Shown: piece after piece, positions 17,101-24,183 of the stretch | How the letters are laid out: the number at the start of each line of letters is the position of its first letter | Position numbering within the stretch: position 1 is the stretch's first letter | Origin: Nocardia spumae | GTDB taxonomy: Bacteria > Actinomycetota > Actinomycetes > Mycobacteriales > Mycobacteriaceae | Assembly: GCF_020733635.1 (NCBI RefSeq) | Contig: NZ_JAJFZL010000001.1 | Location: 2,914,001-2,978,000, forward strand | DNA length: 64,000 nt | Reading direction: 5' to 3' | The notes under the pieces: model-generated | The model's database searches: none | What the model was told of the DNA's origin: nothing | Seen by the model: only the letters and a program-made list of their open reading frames with translations | Translations under genes and position numbers: made by a program

Positions 17101-18390
17101 CAGCGATACGCGGTGCGGTCCGCGGCCGGCGACGACGACGTCCTGCGGCTGGTCTACCTCGTCGATCTCGGCACCGGAAAGATCTACACCACCCAGGTGC
17201 GCAACACCCCGAAGGGCACCGGTGTGTTCCTGGGCGTGCCGGGTCCCGGCGCACCACAGCTGACGCAGCTGACCCGGAGCGGATTTCTCCGCTTCGCCCC
17301 CGCTGTTCCGATGTCCGGGCTGCGTGTCTTCACCGCGGGGGTGACCTCGAATTTCGTGTGGAGTCCGCACGGCCGGTACCTGGTCGCGCTCAGTCAGGCC
17401 GGCGGGGATCCGAACCAGGGGATCCGCATCTTCGAAACGAGCCCTGCCGTCGCGGAAGTCGCTCGTGTCGTCCTGCCCGCACCCGCCGTGCTCGGTGTCA
17501 CCGAGCCGCCGGGACAGATCACCGCCGATGAACGACATTTCGTGCTTCCCGACGGCATGGGTGGGGTGACCAGCTACGCGCTGCCCGATCTGACTGTCGA
17601 GCAACATATTTCGCTGCCCTATCCACCCGAACTCGGTGCCCGGCCGCACGGCCCGACCTCGGTCCTGCAGACCGCCGACGACGAGCTCGCCTTCTACTAC
17701 GCGGGAACGGTGACCCGCCGGCACATCGGGGACTGGCGGCAGGTCGGCGCGACCGTGCGGACGTGGTCCGATCTCGAAGAACTGCGGTGGTCGGTGGAGC
17801 AGGGGGTGACGGCGAATTCCGTTCCGACACACCCCGACCGGTTCCTGCTGGCGACGCGGGACGCGGATGTGGTGCGGAATGTGGCCGATGGCCGGGTCGT
17901 GCGCACCATGCCGCTCGACGTCGACGAACGGTACAGCCGTTCGACCGACATCGTCCGGCCCGGCACACCGGTCCTCTACAAGATCGACCCCTCCGGCGGT
18001 GTGGTCGAGCGAAACCTGGACACCGGCGCGGAATCCCGCTTCCCGCATCGGGTTTCGACAGGGAAGATGTTGCGGGGTCTGAGCGCGGACGGTGTGCTGG
18101 TGCTGGACGATCTGGGAAAGCTGGAGATCTGGGATATCGATCGGGGCGCGAAACTGTTCGAACTCCCGGGGTACGGGAACAGGTATCCGGTCATCGGGGA
18201 GGACACCCTGTTCTATCTGACCGGTGACACGGACGGCGAGACCTTCTCCGGCATCTTCCGGGTCGACCTCGACCGCGACGGAATTCTGCAGCGCCTCTGC
18301 GGCATCAGTGATCGTGACTACACCCCGGCCGAACGGGACGCGCTGCCGGTGGGCGCCGACACCGCCCGGCCCTGCCGCGGGGTCCGCTGA
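14191..18390 (+). CDS. Trypsin-like protease fused to nSTAND1 NTPase and WD40-like repeats
   Basis: A 1399-residue multidomain protein. Residues ~1-205 are a trypsin-fold protease with an intact triad: H41 (ATCAHVV), D88 (GRGDIAVLEL) and S162 (GGFSGAPVWD). Residues ~225-560 form a STAND-class NTPase: FYGRDGDIERIL, Walker A G248-S256 (GRSGIGKSS), Walker B ending D331 (TLLFVDQFEEL) and a winged-helix-like end (VELAHQALIDNWARL). A single membrane span lies near 634-656. The last ~700 residues are beta-propeller/WD40-like (SGDGETVAV, VTVWTG, LEIWDIDR). There is no signal peptide, so protease and NTPase are predicted cytoplasmic and the propeller external. STAND proteins are ligand-gated switches; fusions to proteases occur in bacterial conflict and signalling systems. 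Start GTG has GGGGAGGA upstream. Confidence 0.88.
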   Translation: MQELPDIDRLGRATVRILTSDGAVVGAGFPLRSTLIATCAHVVSAALGIPNAVTAPEESVLVDFPGAAEPIGARVRHWSPIGPDGRGDIAVLELPGPAPDSVAPLPFWPAAQLWGGQFRMFGFPAEVPDGVWVSGEFRAAQSQGWVQLQAATGGQPITGGFSGAPVWDTAAHAVAGMAVAADGRRYTRTAFMLPIDEVLRLDPALLSPPYRGMEPFDEEHAPFFYGRDGDIERILDALRDRSFAAVVGRSGIGKSSLVRAGVLPRVREQGRRISAFRLSGDASGARAVTSGAAADDPVATWLADRAAGTGDTGAAELLNRVPAQGTLLFVDQFEELAAAAPDRARALLRALIELTRADAEGRLWIVCTLRWDAFDELLDTDLAAFLGGATVALAPLGRAQLRDVITRPAARLGVTLDDAVVERLVDEVADQPGGLPLLASVLPDLWVRRTSGRITLTDYENVGSVAVSIARRAEQVMAQFTDPVELVAAQRALGLLAIPTASGAGFVRTVLRMRDHPELREVVGRLAIDRLVVIGRDQDGADTVELAHQALIDNWARLHDLLQADRDFRTWQQQLTQSLDNWERRGREHDALLRGTALDTAEDQLAARKTDVPQPHRDFITASRRRRGREVRRLRIVAATLTVLVVVATSMAVVAYRSGQARAQQLRWQAGRDLAAESLRIADSDPERALQFAQAAARHAPDDHEVRTALLNQQVRMAAATSQVSGLWSNPSSMAMSGDGETVAVTENDHDVTVWTGFTGAERHCRRLPPSPAKVVSLHLSGNGAALAVVTEFGAVTAWRIGGHTGPVVVREPEDAPLTANAIAANWDPNGALLALRLDREHLRQAPSQLGHTDAFEVYDLAGQRPVRVAAPPPPDAIEQYPQFVAADGATIAMHEITGATGRNVLRDARTGQRVRELPQGVITASGLIVGCADGSLIVSDATTGAERFRTEGAYRPEVSEKCHWDVDASQRYAVRSAAGDDDVLRLVYLVDLGTGKIYTTQVRNTPKGTGVFLGVPGPGAPQLTQLTRSGFLRFAPAVPMSGLRVFTAGVTSNFVWSPHGRYLVALSQAGGDPNQGIRIFETSPAVAEVARVVLPAPAVLGVTEPPGQITADERHFVLPDGMGGVTSYALPDLTVEQHISLPYPPELGARPHGPTSVLQTADDELAFYYAGTVTRRHIGDWRQVGATVRTWSDLEELRWSVEQGVTANSVPTHPDRFLLATRDADVVRNVADGRVVRTMPLDVDERYSRSTDIVRPGTPVLYKIDPSGGVVERNLDTGAESRFPHRVSTGKMLRGLSADGVLVLDDLGKLEIWDIDRGAKLFELPGYGNRYPVIGEDTLFYLTGDTDGETFSGIFRVDLDRDGILQRLCGISDRDYTPAERDALPVGADTARPCRGVR

Positions 18391-18427
18391 ACCGGCGGTG
18401 TCGTGCCTCGACGGCGGTCGGTGCGGG

Positions 18428-20422
18428 TCACCCGTGCTGCCGGCCGCCGTCGTTCGGGAGATTCTCGATGCCGACCGGTTCGATCCCCTCGGCGGTCGGC
18501 AACGCGAATCCGAAGATCTGCCCGTAGAAACTCAATTCGGAATCCAGTGCCCGGCGGATGTTCTCCGCCCGCCGGAACCCGTGCTGCTCACCGTCGAAGA
18601 GAAGAAAGGCGACCGGGATCTGCCGCGCTCGCAGTGCGTCCACGATCATCTGCGACTGATTGGGCGGCACCACGGCATCCTCGCTGCCCTGCAGAACGAT
18701 CAGCGGACTGCGGAACCGGTCGATGTGGTGGATCGGTGACCGCTCACGGTAGCGGTCGCGCTCGGCCGGGTACTCGCCGATCAGGCCGTCCAGATATCGG
18801 CTCTCGAATTTGTGGGTCTCGGCGGCGAGGGCCTCGAGATCGGCGACGCCGTAGTGGTCGGCGCCCGCGGAGAACGGCGTGCCGGTCCGGGCCAGCGCGG
18901 CCAGCGTCGTGTAGCCGCCGGCCGATCCGCCGCGGATGGCCAACCGGCGCGGATCGACGCGACCGTTGTCCGCCAGCCACCGGGCGGCGGCTGTGCAATC
19001 GGCGACGTCGACCACACCCCAGGCATCGCGCAGCAGGTCGCGGTAGGCGCGGCCGTAGCCGGTGGAACCTCCGTAATTGACATCCACGACGGCGATTCCG
19101 CGGCTGGTCCAGTACTGGGTACTCGGGGAGAGCACGGGCACCGCGTGTGAAGTCGGACCCCCGTGGATCATGACCAGCAGCGGTGGCAGCTCCCCGTCGG
19201 GACCGCGGTGCCCGGTCGCGGCGGGCGGGTAGAACAGCGCGTGGGCGGTGCGCGGCGCACCGGCCGAATCCGTCGAAGGAAACGAGATCGGCTCCGGCAC
19301 AGAGATATCGGTGGATTCCAATCCGAGATCGCGCGGAGCGCGCAGGGTTTCGATTTCGGTGGCTGTCCCGGCGAATCCGATGCGGTAGACGCCGAGTTCG
19401 GCAGTGGGGGTTCCAGCGACCACGACGACGGCGTTCTCGTCCGCCCGCTCGACCGAGACGATCACGGAGAAGGGGAGGTCCAGATCGATCACCGACCCGT
19501 CCGGGCGGCGCACGGCCAGTGCGTCGTAGCCGTCGCGCCAGCGGGCGAACACGATGCCGGGCTCGCCGAGCACCGCGTAGCGCGCCGAGCCCAGCTGCCA
19601 TGCGGGAACGCCGATTTCGGCATCCATCTCGATGACTGCCTCGACTGTGCCGCCCGGTGTCCACCGGTAGAGGTTCCACCACCCGTTGCGGTCGGACAGG
19701 AACAGCAGCGAGCCGTCCTCCTGCCAGCGCGGCTCCTGTACCGACTCGCCCGGCCCGCCGGCGACGACGGTGTCGGTCCCGGTCGCCAGGTCACGTACGC
19801 GCAGGACGGTGTCGTCCCACGGCATCGAGGGGTGATCCCAGGTGACGACGGCGAGCGCGGACCCGTCCGGGCTCGGTCGTGGTGCGACGACGAAATCCGG
19901 TCCGCTGACCAGGACTTCGGGCTGCGACGGCCGATCGGCCGACAACCGCACGATCTCGTTGCGCACATCGATCGCACCCCGCCCGTGCACCGGATGACTT
20001 TCCCGGACAGCGACGACGGTGGCCCCGTCCGGATCGAGTGCGCCGTCGCCGTAACGGTCACCGCGCGCCGTGGCCGGCTCCGGTGTCAGCGCGACCGGCA
20101 CACCGTCGCGCTCGATCCGGTAGAGCCGCTGATCCGCCCAGTTGGCGAAATAGAGCACCCCGTCGCGCACCCACCACGCGGCGCCACCGTATTCGTGGAC
20201 CGCCGTGCGCGCGTCCATCCCGTCCGGCAGCAGGTCGGTGCGGGTTCCGTCGGGGCGACGGCGCACGATCTGGGTCCGGCCTCCCTCGGTGGGGCGGCCC
20301 TCCGACCAGTACACGTCCGGCCCGTCCACCCGCACCTCGCCGAGGCGCACCGCAGCGCTGACGACGCTCTCGGAGGTGATGGAGGTCGGCCACGACCCGA
20401 AAGGCAATACGGTGATCGTCAC
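18428..20422 (-). CDS. S9-family prolyl oligopeptidase-like peptidase
   Basis: A 664-residue serine peptidase. The N-terminal ~400 residues form a beta-propeller (GPDVYWSEGRP, FLSDRNGWWNLYRW). The C-terminal alpha/beta-hydrolase domain has the nucleophile S500 in IRGGSAGGYTTLAAL, an Asp in LQGSEDAVVPP and a His in DGEQHGFRRA. Such enzymes act as dipeptidyl or acylaminoacyl peptidases on short peptides. No signal peptide is seen, so it is probably cytoplasmic. It starts 53 bp after the ECF sigma gene on the same strand and could be co-transcribed with it. It converges with the trypsin-STAND gene. Confidence 0.9.
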   Translation of the reverse strand: MTITVLPFGSWPTSITSESVVSAAVRLGEVRVDGPDVYWSEGRPTEGGRTQIVRRRPDGTRTDLLPDGMDARTAVHEYGGAAWWVRDGVLYFANWADQRLYRIERDGVPVALTPEPATARGDRYGDGALDPDGATVVAVRESHPVHGRGAIDVRNEIVRLSADRPSQPEVLVSGPDFVVAPRPSPDGSALAVVTWDHPSMPWDDTVLRVRDLATGTDTVVAGGPGESVQEPRWQEDGSLLFLSDRNGWWNLYRWTPGGTVEAVIEMDAEIGVPAWQLGSARYAVLGEPGIVFARWRDGYDALAVRRPDGSVIDLDLPFSVIVSVERADENAVVVVAGTPTAELGVYRIGFAGTATEIETLRAPRDLGLESTDISVPEPISFPSTDSAGAPRTAHALFYPPAATGHRGPDGELPPLLVMIHGGPTSHAVPVLSPSTQYWTSRGIAVVDVNYGGSTGYGRAYRDLLRDAWGVVDVADCTAAARWLADNGRVDPRRLAIRGGSAGGYTTLAALARTGTPFSAGADHYGVADLEALAAETHKFESRYLDGLIGEYPAERDRYRERSPIHHIDRFRSPLIVLQGSEDAVVPPNQSQMIVDALRARQIPVAFLLFDGEQHGFRRAENIRRALDSELSFYGQIFGFALPTAEGIEPVGIENLPNDGGRQHG

Positions 20423-20475
20423 CCGGACAGGCTAGTCGCCGCGGTCCTGCGGGGGTGAGCGTGCGCACCGCGAGC

Positions 20476-21150
20476 TCAGGCCACGTGCTCGCCGAGCTGT
20501 TTACGGATGCGCACCAGCCCGTCGTGGACGTATCCCTTGACAGTGCCCTCCGCCACGCCCATCACCCGCGCCGTCTCCTTGTAGGTGTTGCCCTCGTAGG
20601 TGTAGACGATCACCGCTTGGCGTTCCCGGGGCGGCAGCGTGTCCAGCAGCCGGATCAGCATGTCGCGCAGGGCGACCGTATCGTCGAAGGGGAGGCCCGC
20701 GTGGTCGGCGAGAACCGACAGGCGTTCGTGTCCCTCGGCATCGAGCCGCTCGCGATCCTTCGCGGCCCGCACGGCAGCGTCTTTCACCAGATTCTCGGCA
20801 GTGGCCCACAGATACTTCCGCAACCCCTCCACATCGGTGATGTGGTCGGGCCGGCGCGCGTAGACCCGCATGAAGGCGGTCTGCACGATGTCGTCGGCGT
20901 CGGCGCGGTTGCCGATCTGCCGGACGATGCGCGCCAGCAGCATCTCGCTCGCGGATTCGTATGCCTCGACCAGTAATTCGGCGAAATCCGGCGCACCCTG
21001 TTTCTCGCCGCGGGCGATCCGGACCACGGCCGGTCCGGGTTCGGCGGTGAGCAGTGTGAGCGGCGTCCGCGCGCACTCCCGCAGGACCACCCGCAGCAGC
21101 GCGGCCAGCGAGATGTCCCGAGCCTGATCGGGATCGAGCGGCGCACCCAT
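20476..21150 (-). CDS. ECF-type RNA polymerase sigma factor
   Basis: A 224-residue sigma-70-family protein. Region 2 covers ~60-130 (RIVRQIGNRADADDIVQTAF, MRVYARR, LRKYLWATAENLVKD) and region 4 covers ~165-220 (LDTLPPRERQAVIVYTYEGN, TYKETARVMGVAEGTVKGYV). About 55 residues precede region 2, longer than typical ECF proteins and perhaps regulatory. No anti-sigma gene adjoins it. The divergent DUF4328 gene carries a promoter motif shared with a second site near the trypsin-STAND gene; both are likely targets. The start is ATG at 21148-21150. An S9 peptidase follows. Confidence 0.9.
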   Translation of the reverse strand: MGAPLDPDQARDISLAALLRVVLRECARTPLTLLTAEPGPAVVRIARGEKQGAPDFAELLVEAYESASEMLLARIVRQIGNRADADDIVQTAFMRVYARRPDHITDVEGLRKYLWATAENLVKDAAVRAAKDRERLDAEGHERLSVLADHAGLPFDDTVALRDMLIRLLDTLPPRERQAVIVYTYEGNTYKETARVMGVAEGTVKGYVHDGLVRIRKQLGEHVA

Positions 21151-21239
21151 GGCCTTCGCCTTCCTGTCGGTCTGCCGGAATCCTATCGGCGCACCTCACG
21201 ACAGTGGTGCCGGATTCGGGCAGCCGGAATGCCGCGGGA

Positions 21240-21277
21240 CCCAACGTTTTCCGGCCGTGCCCGGTTGATATCGGTGT
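21240..21277 (+). promoter_or_regulatory. ECF-sigma-type promoter, copy B
   Basis: CCCAAC, a 17-bp spacer and GGTTGAT followed by ATCGGTGT, 27 bp before the DUF4328 start. It matches copy A at 13706-13743 in both elements and spacing. It lies in the divergent region of the ECF sigma gene, the usual place for an autologous target promoter. Confidence 0.72.
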
Positions 21278-21304
21278 CGGCTCCCGAACGAAAGGATCGA
21301 ACTC

Positions 21305-22012
21305 ATGTCGGTACAACCGTCCACCGCGCCCGTCCGGAACATGCGAGCACTGCACGGGTGGGGGTCCGCGGCCATCACGCTGACGGCCGGTGTGGTACTC
21401 ACACAACTGATAAGCACACTCATCGATTGGGTCACCCTGTCCGACTTCGAGCGGAATTGGCGGCATCCGAGCGGAAGCCGGCAGGAGTGGTCCGGGGATT
21501 CCTGGGCCGCCGACCTGTCGATGGTGCTGACGGTGTGCGCGGCCGTGGCGATCATCGTGTGGTTGTGGCGCGCTCGCCGCAACGCGGAGGCGTTGTGTGC
21601 GGCCGGGCACCGGCTGGCATTCGGCTGGGTTGTCGGCGCGTGGCTCTGCCCGGTGGTGAATTTCTGGTTCCCGCAGATGATCGTTTCGGATGTCGTCCGC
21701 GCGAGCGATCCGGCGACGCCGGCGGATGCGGTGGAGCTGCGCGGCCGCCCCGGCACCGGGCCGGTCACCGGGTGGTGGCTGAGTTTGCTGGTCTCCTGGG
21801 CGCTGACCCTGGTGTCGCTGCGGTTCGGTGCGCCGCGGCTGCGCTCGAAATCGACCGACGAGTATTTCGTGTACGCGCTCGCCCCGGCCAACGGGACGGC
21901 CATGATCGTGGCGGACCTGCTCGCCGTCGGGGCTCTGGCCGTCTCGGCGGTCTTCCTCGCGGTGGTGATCGTCCGAGTCCAGACCTGGCAGGAGAACCGC
22001 GGCGGTTCGTGA
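21305..22012 (+). CDS. DUF4328 multi-pass membrane protein
   Basis: A 235-residue membrane protein with about five hydrophobic segments: residues ~20-43, ~75-95, ~107-130 (GWVVGAWLCPVVNFWFPQ, the conserved core of DUF4328), ~160-180 and ~205-230. Function of the family is unknown. It is divergent from the ECF sigma gene and preceded by an ECF-type promoter, so it is a probable sigma target and might act as membrane sensor or effector of that system, which lacks a recognisable anti-sigma factor. Start ATG has AAAGGA upstream. Confidence 0.82.
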   Translation: MSVQPSTAPVRNMRALHGWGSAAITLTAGVVLTQLISTLIDWVTLSDFERNWRHPSGSRQEWSGDSWAADLSMVLTVCAAVAIIVWLWRARRNAEALCAAGHRLAFGWVVGAWLCPVVNFWFPQMIVSDVVRASDPATPADAVELRGRPGTGPVTGWWLSLLVSWALTLVSLRFGAPRLRSKSTDEYFVYALAPANGTAMIVADLLAVGALAVSAVFLAVVIVRVQTWQENRGGS

Positions 22013-22199
22013 CGCGATCGATCCCGGGTTTTCTCCACCTGGAACAATCAGGACGAGGCGATCTCGCCGGCCGGTGGCGTGGCGGGCGCCGGGAGGTGCC
22101 GGACCCCGGAGATCTCACAGGTGAGAGTGGGTCCGCGGTGATATCGGCGCCCCCATAGCATCAAGGGGGCGACCCCATCGATGAATCCGAGGATCTGTG

Positions 22200-23675
22200 G
22201 TGACTACCGAACAACTTGACCGCTGGAACGCTCAGGAAGCCGCGGCGGAGGCGATGATCCCCATCATCGGCACCCTGTATCGGGGAAAAGGGGTGACGAT
22301 CCTGCTGCACAGCCGCTCACTGGTGAACAAGTCGGTGATCAGCATTCTGCGAACCCACCGGTTCGCGCGGCAGATCGAGGGCGAGGAGCTGTCGGTCGAC
22401 GAGACCCTGCCGTTCCTGCAGGCGCTGGGTGAGCTGGACCTCGGTCCCTGCAAGATCGATCTCGGTCTGCTGGTCACGGCCTACCGCGCCGACGGGCGGG
22501 GGCGGCCGATCGGTGCGTTCACCGCCGAGGTCCTCGCCGATGTGATCGGTGGCAACAAGTCGTCCTCTCCGGGGCCCCGCGATGTCGTGCTCTACGGGTT
22601 CGGCCGCATCGGCCGGCTGGTCACGCGCCTGCTGATCGAGAAGGTCGGCTCCGGCAACGGGCTGAATCTGCGCGCGGTGGTGGTGCGCCGCGGTGGCGAC
22701 GGTGATCTGGCGAAGCGGGCCTCGCTGCTGCGCCGGGATTCGGTGCACGGACATTTCGACGGCACCATCAAGGTCGACGCCGCCAATGACACGATCATCG
22801 CGAACGGCAACGTCATCAAGTTCATCTACAGCGACGATCCGACGACGATCGACTACACCCGGTACGGGATCAGCGACGCGATCCTGATCGACAACACCGG
22901 TAAGTGGCGAGACCGTGACGGGCTGTCGCAGCATCTGCGGCCCGGTATCGCGAAGGTCGTACTCACCGCGCCCGGCAAGGGTGACGTCCCGAATATCGTG
23001 CATGGCGTCAACCACCGCGGCCAGGATCTCTCGCAGCGGATCTTCTCGTGCGCCTCGTGCACCACCAACGCGATCGTGCCGCCGCTCAAGGCGATGGACG
23101 ACGAGTTCGGCATCGTCCGCGGCCACGTGGAGACGGTGCACTCGTTCACCAACGACCAGAACCTGCTGGACAACTATCACGGGGCGGACCGCCGCGGCCG
23201 CTCCGCGCCGTTCAATCTGGTTCTCACCGAAACCGGCGCCGCGTCGGCGGTCGCGAAGGCGATGCCCGATTTCAAGGCCAAGATCACCGGAAACTCCATT
23301 CGCGTCCCCACCCCGGACGTGTCGGTGGCGATTCTGAATTTGCAGCTGAAGCGGGAGACGACCAGCACGGAGGTGCTCGAATATCTGCGCCGGGTGTCGC
23401 TGTCGGGTCCGTTGAGTCGCAACCTGGACTACACCGCGGCCACGGATGTGGTCTCCAGCGATTTCATCGGGTCACGGGCCGCATCGATCATCGACGCCAA
23501 CGCCACGATCGTCGACGGCGACACCGCGATCCTCTATGTCTGGTACGACAACGAATTCGGCTATTCGTCGCAGGTGGTGCGGACGGTGCAGTACATCTCG
23601 GGAATCGAGTATCCGACTCATCCGCAACTCGGCGCCGAGGTCCGCACGCCGGCGATCGCGGGCCGGCGCGGATGA
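22200..23675 (+). CDS. gap: Glyceraldehyde-3-phosphate dehydrogenase, long form
   Basis: A 491-residue GAPDH. The first ~120 residues are an extra helical domain (DRWNAQEAAAEAMIPIIGTL onward) absent from the usual ~335-residue enzyme. The Rossmann motif is VVLYGFGRIGRLV; the catalytic Cys is C287 in FSCASCTTNAIVPP; the C-terminus holds WYDNEFGYSSQVV. Long forms occur in a subset of bacteria beside the standard glycolytic gap and may work in gluconeogenesis or with NADP; which applies here cannot be read. Of two adjacent GTG codons (22197, 22200) the second is better spaced from AGGA. A strong hairpin follows. Confidence 0.92.
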   Translation: MTTEQLDRWNAQEAAAEAMIPIIGTLYRGKGVTILLHSRSLVNKSVISILRTHRFARQIEGEELSVDETLPFLQALGELDLGPCKIDLGLLVTAYRADGRGRPIGAFTAEVLADVIGGNKSSSPGPRDVVLYGFGRIGRLVTRLLIEKVGSGNGLNLRAVVVRRGGDGDLAKRASLLRRDSVHGHFDGTIKVDAANDTIIANGNVIKFIYSDDPTTIDYTRYGISDAILIDNTGKWRDRDGLSQHLRPGIAKVVLTAPGKGDVPNIVHGVNHRGQDLSQRIFSCASCTTNAIVPPLKAMDDEFGIVRGHVETVHSFTNDQNLLDNYHGADRRGRSAPFNLVLTETGAASAVAKAMPDFKAKITGNSIRVPTPDVSVAILNLQLKRETTSTEVLEYLRRVSLSGPLSRNLDYTAATDVVSSDFIGSRAASIIDANATIVDGDTAILYVWYDNEFGYSSQVVRTVQYISGIEYPTHPQLGAEVRTPAIAGRRG

Positions 23676-24183
23676 GTCGGCCGGCACGATAGGTCGATCG
23701 ATGGTGGGGTAGGCCGGTACCCCACCATCGATGCCGCCCCCGGACCGCCGTCGCGGGGCCCGCGGCCTGAGAGGTGTTGATATATCATCACTTTCGCGGC
23801 GTCAGGTCCGTCTCGCGCGTCCGCGTCGATTCCGCGGCGCACGCGGACCGTCCCGGCGGGCCCGGCCGGACTTATTCCGATGCGCCCGCGTGTGTGCCGC
23901 GTAAATCCCTTCTTCGCAAGGTATTTCGGTGCAGCTCCATCGACATTCGCCGTTCGCCGGTTTCGATCCCGGCATCATCGGGCATGCCGTCGTGGCCCCT
24001 TTTTTGTAAGCTCCACCGAGACATCAACCGACCGAGCGCGATCGCACCACGCGGTACCCGTGCTGTCGGTACGTTTTCCGTTCTCGTAGCAGTAGTGATC
24101 GATGCCGGGAGAGTGAGTCCGACCCCCGGGATGGTTGTTCCGAGGACGCGGTGGATCAGGTCGGACGAGAGTTTGGAGTTCTC
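23676..24183. other. Intergenic region between GAPDH and P450 genes
   Basis: About 500 bp. It holds the GAPDH terminator (23697-23732) and an AT-rich imperfect 18-bp palindrome at 23774-23791 (core TGATATATCA), unusual in this GC-rich setting and a candidate operator. Several frames are open across the rest but none shows protein-like composition or family similarity. The P450 promoter probably lies in the last 150 bp. Confidence 0.5.
23697..23732 (+). terminator. Terminator hairpin after GAPDH
   Basis: ATCGATGGTGGGGTA and TACCCCACCATCGAT form a perfect 15-bp stem around a GGCCGG loop, 21 bp after the GAPDH stop. No T-run follows. Confidence 0.75.

Noticed and set aside
14956..18048. A 1030-codon minus-strand frame within the trypsin-STAND gene
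   Set aside because: Antisense shadow: low-complexity translation, no domain, and the plus strand has intact catalytic motifs.
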